From: Proluteimonas flavola
GTDB taxonomy: Bacteria > Pseudomonadota > Gammaproteobacteria > Xanthomonadales > Xanthomonadaceae
Direction of reading: 5' to 3'
Length of the DNA: 64,000 nt
Assembly: GCF_021191705.1 (NCBI RefSeq)
Contig: NZ_JAIWPU010000005.1
Span: forward strand, 1 to 64,000
Shown: piece by piece, positions 61,003 to 64,000 of the stretch
Position numbering within the stretch: the stretch's first letter is position 1
Layout: each line of letters begins with the position of its first letter
Program-made: the position numbers and the translations under genes
The notes under the pieces: generated by a model
What the model was told of the DNA's origin: nothing
The model's database searches: none
Seen by the model: the letters and a program-made list of their open reading frames with translations, nothing else

Positions 61003-61360
61003 TCCCTATATTCGGATGAAAAGATGGGCCGAAATGATACAGCGGCGGCCGCGGAATTGCATTGTGCCCTGCGGAGGATTGCGCTGCGGTTAAGCGCGCC
61101 GCCACGGGCCGGCCGACTGTCGCGGGGCCGAAGGCGCACTGTGCGGGCTCGTTGGCATCGCCTGCGGCCGGGATATCGCGCTGCCTGAGCGCCATCGGCG
61201 TGTGGCCGCGCGCCGGGGACGCGTTGCGGATCGTCCGGATGCAGTCGGGGCCCGGCCATCGAACGGCGGCGGACCACGTGCCGCGTGCATGACGATACGC
61301 TCACGTACTGTCGCGCGCTGATGGCTATGCTGTTGCCCGGCGCAGGAGGGGAGCAGCAGC
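61003..61360. other. Divergent intergenic region between metK and tolC-like genes
   Basis: About 360 bp. Ahead of metK, the sequence ATATAGGGATATAGG (minus strand, near 61000-61014) is unusually AT-rich for this genome and is a likely part of its leader or promoter; a possible -10 TATCAT is near 61035-61040. No riboswitch consensus was recognised here. The AGGAGG at 61344-61349 belongs to the next gene. Confidence 0.4.
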
Positions 61361-62761
61361 GTGACCGTGGATCATGATCGGCCTGGCAGCCGGCCCGTCG
61401 GGTGTATCCCGGCACTCATGCTTGCGTTGGCGCTGGCGGCACCCGGCGCCGCGACCGGGCAGGTACCGGCCCTGAGTTTCGGCGAGGCGAAAGGCCAACT
61501 GGAGGCGGTGTCCGACGCATTGGCCGCGGCCAGCGCGGGTGTACGTCGGCAGCAGGACCTGCAGGATGCGACCGCGTATCTGCGGTTGCCCGAAATCACC
61601 GGCGAACTGCGCCGCATGGAATTCCAGAAGACGCTGTACATCCCGCTGGGGGAACTGGGGCCGATCGCGGGCGAATTCGGTCTTCCAGACCCGCTGCCCA
61701 TCGGGATCCAGGACTGGCGTACACGGCCGACGGTCACCGCAGTGCTGCCGCTGTACACCGGTGGCGCGATTCCCGCCGCCCAGCATGCGGCTGCCGCCGC
61801 GACCGGGCAGGCGGACGCACAGCGCGAGGGGCAGCGCCAGTCGCTGGCCGTGCAACTGGTGCAGGCCTACTACGGCCAGCAGCTTGCCGAGCAGGCACTG
61901 CGCGTCCGGCGCGAGGTGCTTGACGGGCTGGAACACCATCTGCGCGACGCGCTTGCACTCGAGCGCGAAGGTTTCGCCACGCGCGCGCAGCGCCTGCAGG
62001 CGAACGTCGCCCGCGACAAGGCCGAGCGCGAGTACCGCAAGGCGGAGAACGATCTGGCCACACTCAAGTCCGCGCTGGCGACGCTGCTCAGGAGTGGCGG
62101 CGAGGTGCGCCCGGTGTCGCCGCTGTTCGTGTCCAGCGCGCCGCCGCGGCCGGTCGAGCATTTCGAGCAGGCTGCGCTGCGCCAGCAACCCAGGGTGGCC
62201 GAGTTGCGGGCGATGCGCGCGCAGGCCGAAGCCGGCATCCGCGTCGAGCAGGCCAAGCTCAAGCCGCAGCTGTTCCTGTTCGGGCAATACGATTTCCGCC
62301 GTCGCGACGCATTGATCAACGATCCGGATTGGGCATTCGGCGTGGGCCTGCGCTACACCTTCCTGTCGCCCAGCATGCGCCCGCTGCAGATCAGCGCGGC
62401 ACGCGCGCGCCACGAGCAGGCCGATGCCGGCGTGCGCGAGGCCGAGCACCAGGTCCTGCTGGGGACGCGGCGCGCGTGGAACGATCTCGACAGTGCCCGC
62501 CAGCAGTTCCTGCTGCTCGACAGCAGCATCGAGCAGGCACGCGAGAACCTGCGCCTGCAGGCATTGGCGTTCCGCGAGGGCCAGGCCACCTCGCTGGACG
62601 TGATCGACGCGCGCCTGGCGCTGGGCGGGGCGCAGGTCGAGCGGGCGCAGGCGGCCTACCAGTACGACGTGGCGCTGGCACAACTATTGGAAGTGAGCGG
62701 ACAGATGGACCAGTACGAGGCATTCGCCCTCGCCGCAGACCGGGTGATCGACGATGCGTGA
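61361..62761 (+). CDS. TolC-family outer-membrane efflux protein
   Basis: A 466-residue outer-membrane factor with a signal peptide ([16 protein letters not shown]) and two TolC-like repeats; typical segments are [11 protein letters not shown] in the first and long amphipathic coiled-coil helices rich in A, R, E and Q. The GTG start at 61361 is chosen because AGGAGGGGAG sits 7 bases upstream. It forms a tripartite exporter with the HlyD adaptor and ABC-2 permease genes that follow; its stop overlaps the adaptor start by 8 bp. It is distinct from the NodT lipoprotein at 14165 (no lipobox here). Confidence 0.88.
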   Translation: MTVDHDRPGSRPVGCIPALMLALALAAPGAATGQVPALSFGEAKGQLEAVSDALAAASAGVRRQQDLQDATAYLRLPEITGELRRMEFQKTLYIPLGELGPIAGEFGLPDPLPIGIQDWRTRPTVTAVLPLYTGGAIPAAQHAAAAATGQADAQREGQRQSLAVQLVQAYYGQQLAEQALRVRREVLDGLEHHLRDALALEREGFATRAQRLQANVARDKAEREYRKAENDLATLKSALATLLRSGGEVRPVSPLFVSSAPPRPVEHFEQAALRQQPRVAELRAMRAQAEAGIRVEQAKLKPQLFLFGQYDFRRRDALINDPDWAFGVGLRYTFLSPSMRPLQISAARARHEQADAGVREAEHQVLLGTRRAWNDLDSARQQFLLLDSSIEQARENLRLQALAFREGQATSLDVIDARLALGGAQVERAQAAYQYDVALAQLLEVSGQMDQYEAFALAADRVIDDA

Positions 62762-63776
62762 CGGATTGCAGGACGACACGGCAGCGCCGCTGTCACGGAA
62801 GCGGCAACGTGCGCTGGGCATCGGGGCGGCGCTGCTGGTGCTGGTCATCGTGCTGGGCATGTGGCTGGCATTCCGCGCGCCCCCGCAGCAGGTGCAAGGC
62901 ATGGCGGACGCCGATGTCATCAACGTCTCGGCGAAGATCGCCGCACGCATCGCCACGCTGGAGGTGCGCGAGGGCGATCGGGTCGACGCCGGGCAGGTGC
63001 TGTTCACCCTCGACAGCCCCGAGGTGGCCGCCAGGGAACGCCAGGCCCAGGCGGCCCTGGACGCGGCGCGCGCGGTGGCCGGGAAGGCCGATGCCGGCGC
63101 GCGCGACGAGGAGATCCGCGCCGCCCGCGCCAACTGGCAACGCGCCCAGGCAGGCGCCGAACTGGCCACCAGCACGTATCGACGCGTCGAGACCCTCTAT
63201 GGCGAGGGCGTGATGACCCGCCAGAAACGCGACGAGGCCTGGGCCCAGGCCCGCAGTTCCGAGGCGCTGGCCGAGGCTGCGCGCGCGCAGTACGACCAGG
63301 CGCTGGCCGGCGCGCGCCCGGAGGATCGCCAAGCGGCGCAGGCGCAGGTGCGCCAGGCCGAGGGTGCGATGGCCGAAGTCGAATCCGCGCGTGAGGAAAC
63401 GCGCGGGCGGGCACCGGCGACGGCCGAGGTGGGCAAGCGCATGTCCGATGTCGGGGAACTGGTGCCGGCGGGGTATCCGGTGTTCACCCTGGTCGACATC
63501 GACCGGATGTGGGTGACGGTGAACCTGCGCGAATCGCAGATGCGCGACGTGCGCCCCGGCTACCGGATCGCCGGGGCGATCCCCGCGCTGGACGTGCGGG
63601 ACGTGGCGTTCGACGTGTACTTCGTCAGCCCGGCCGGCGATTACGCCACCTGGCGCGCGACGCGCGAATCGTCCGGTTACGACGTGCGCAGCTTCGAGGT
63701 GCGGCTGCGCCCGGTCGAGCCGGTCGACGGATTCCGACCCGGCATGAGCGTGTTGTTCGAATGGCCGAAGGGCTGA
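62754..63776 (+). CDS. HlyD-family adaptor of an ABC exporter
   Basis: A 340-residue membrane fusion protein with a transmembrane anchor at about residues 20-41 (A-L-G-I-G-A-A-L-L-V-L-V-I-V-L-G-M-W-L), a first lipoyl half (VSAKIAARIATLEVREGDRVDAGQVL), a coiled-coil hairpin (about 82-215), and a beta-barrel region with YPVFTLVDIDRMWVTVNLRE. It overlaps the upstream TolC gene by 8 bp and the downstream permease gene by 16 bp, so the operon is tightly coupled. Closest in organisation to YbhG/YhiI adaptors; substrate unknown. Confidence 0.88.
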   Translation: MRDGLQDDTAAPLSRKRQRALGIGAALLVLVIVLGMWLAFRAPPQQVQGMADADVINVSAKIAARIATLEVREGDRVDAGQVLFTLDSPEVAARERQAQAALDAARAVAGKADAGARDEEIRAARANWQRAQAGAELATSTYRRVETLYGEGVMTRQKRDEAWAQARSSEALAEAARAQYDQALAGARPEDRQAAQAQVRQAEGAMAEVESAREETRGRAPATAEVGKRMSDVGELVPAGYPVFTLVDIDRMWVTVNLRESQMRDVRPGYRIAGAIPALDVRDVAFDVYFVSPAGDYATWRATRESSGYDVRSFEVRLRPVEPVDGFRPGMSVLFEWPKG

Positions 63777-64000
63777 TCCCGCGCCCCGGCTTCAAGACCG
63801 CCTGGCGGGCCGAGTGCGGGTACCTGCGGCGCAGTCGCTGGGATCTGGCCTTCGTCACGGTGTTGCCGCTGGCGGTCCTGGTCGTCATGGCGTGGCTGTT
63901 GTCGGCCGGCGGCATGCGTGCGCTGCCGGTCGCGGTGGTGGACCAGGACCGCTCGCCCGACAGCCGGCTGCTGCTGCGCATGCTCGACGCGAGTCCCGGC
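63761..64000 (+). CDS. ABC-2 type permease, N-terminal part (cut by window end)
   Basis: The ATG at 63761 opens a frame that runs off the window. The visible 80 residues read M-A-E-G-L-I-P-R-P, a basic stretch, a transmembrane helix (F-V-T-V-L-P-L-A-V-L-V-V-M-A-W-L-L) and the start of the periplasmic domain with V-A-V-V-D-Q-D-R-S-P, as in YhhJ/YbhR permeases. It overlaps the adaptor gene by 16 bp. Length and C-terminal features cannot be seen. Confidence 0.82.
   Translation, partial: MAEGLIPRPGFKTAWRAECGYLRRSRWDLAFVTVLPLAVLVVMAWLLSAGGMRALPVAVVDQDRSPDSRLLLRMLDASPG

Noticed and set aside
60993-61080. Riboswitch ahead of metK
   Set aside because: The leader has an AT-rich repeat (ATATAGG twice) but no pairing that matches a SAM or SAH riboswitch consensus I know.

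Overview
The window looks like chromosome of a high-GC gammaproteobacterium, most likely a member of the Xanthomonadaceae/Lysobacteraceae (Lysobacter, Luteimonas or a relative). This is inferred from the very strong G/C preference at third codon positions, an S-adenosylhomocysteine (SAH) riboswitch ahead of ahcY, REP-like palindromes beginning TCATCCCCGC, several TonB-receptor and S9/M16 peptidase genes, and the rimK/two-component neighbourhood. No rRNA, tRNA or CRISPR array was seen.

Layout. 1-2770: the right end of an IS30-family element, an AbiE-type type IV toxin-antitoxin pair with a candidate operator, then decayed DNA with a frameshifted IS5-family transposase. 2770-18057: one long leftward block of envelope genes: a two-component system, a NodT-HlyD-RND efflux operon, a MipA-like porin, an MlaA/VacJ lipoprotein and a YhiI-RbbA-YhhJ ABC exporter. 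A second IS5-type remnant bounds its right side. 18857-28581: a rightward iron-type cassette, exbB-exbD-tonB-ECF sigma-fecR-TonB receptor-M16 peptidase, so the receptor has its own energiser, regulator and periplasmic protease. Two copies of a dispersed repeat and two copies of a candidate ECF promoter lie inside it. 28983-37240: housekeeping and regulation (rimK, a two-component pair, metF, mqo, a DUF3228 protein, an esterase lipoprotein). 37597-40555: an ECF sigma factor with a membrane partner, and a divergent amidohydrolase gene broken by a frameshift and a stop codon; both promoters carry the same bipartite motif. 40556-46966: a MITE-like element and a type I restriction-modification locus (hsdM-hsdS-hsdR) with a ParE/RHH toxin-antitoxin pair between hsdS and hsdR and REP-like repeats around it. 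47222-55147: ahcY under an SAH riboswitch, a LysM-domain protein of unknown role abutted by a second MITE-like element, an S9 peptidase and an FG-GAP repeat protein. 55313-60992: a LysR regulator, an Anbu proteasome-like cluster (Anbu, alpha-E, circularly permuted ATP-grasp) and metK. 61361-64000: a TolC-HlyD-ABC-2 permease exporter cut by the window edge.

How the genes fit together. metF, ahcY and metK belong to the activated-methyl cycle but sit in separate transcription units. The leftward block is an envelope stress/efflux set in which the two-component system lies directly upstream of the efflux operon, and TTA(A/G)G direct repeats at about 11-bp spacing fit response-regulator sites. The rightward TonB cassette is self-contained. 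Its M16 peptidase suggests import of a peptide or small protein (as in ferredoxin-uptake Fus systems) rather than only a siderophore; this is a hypothesis from gene order. Many long antisense open frames (up to 884 codons) are composition artefacts and are not annotated.
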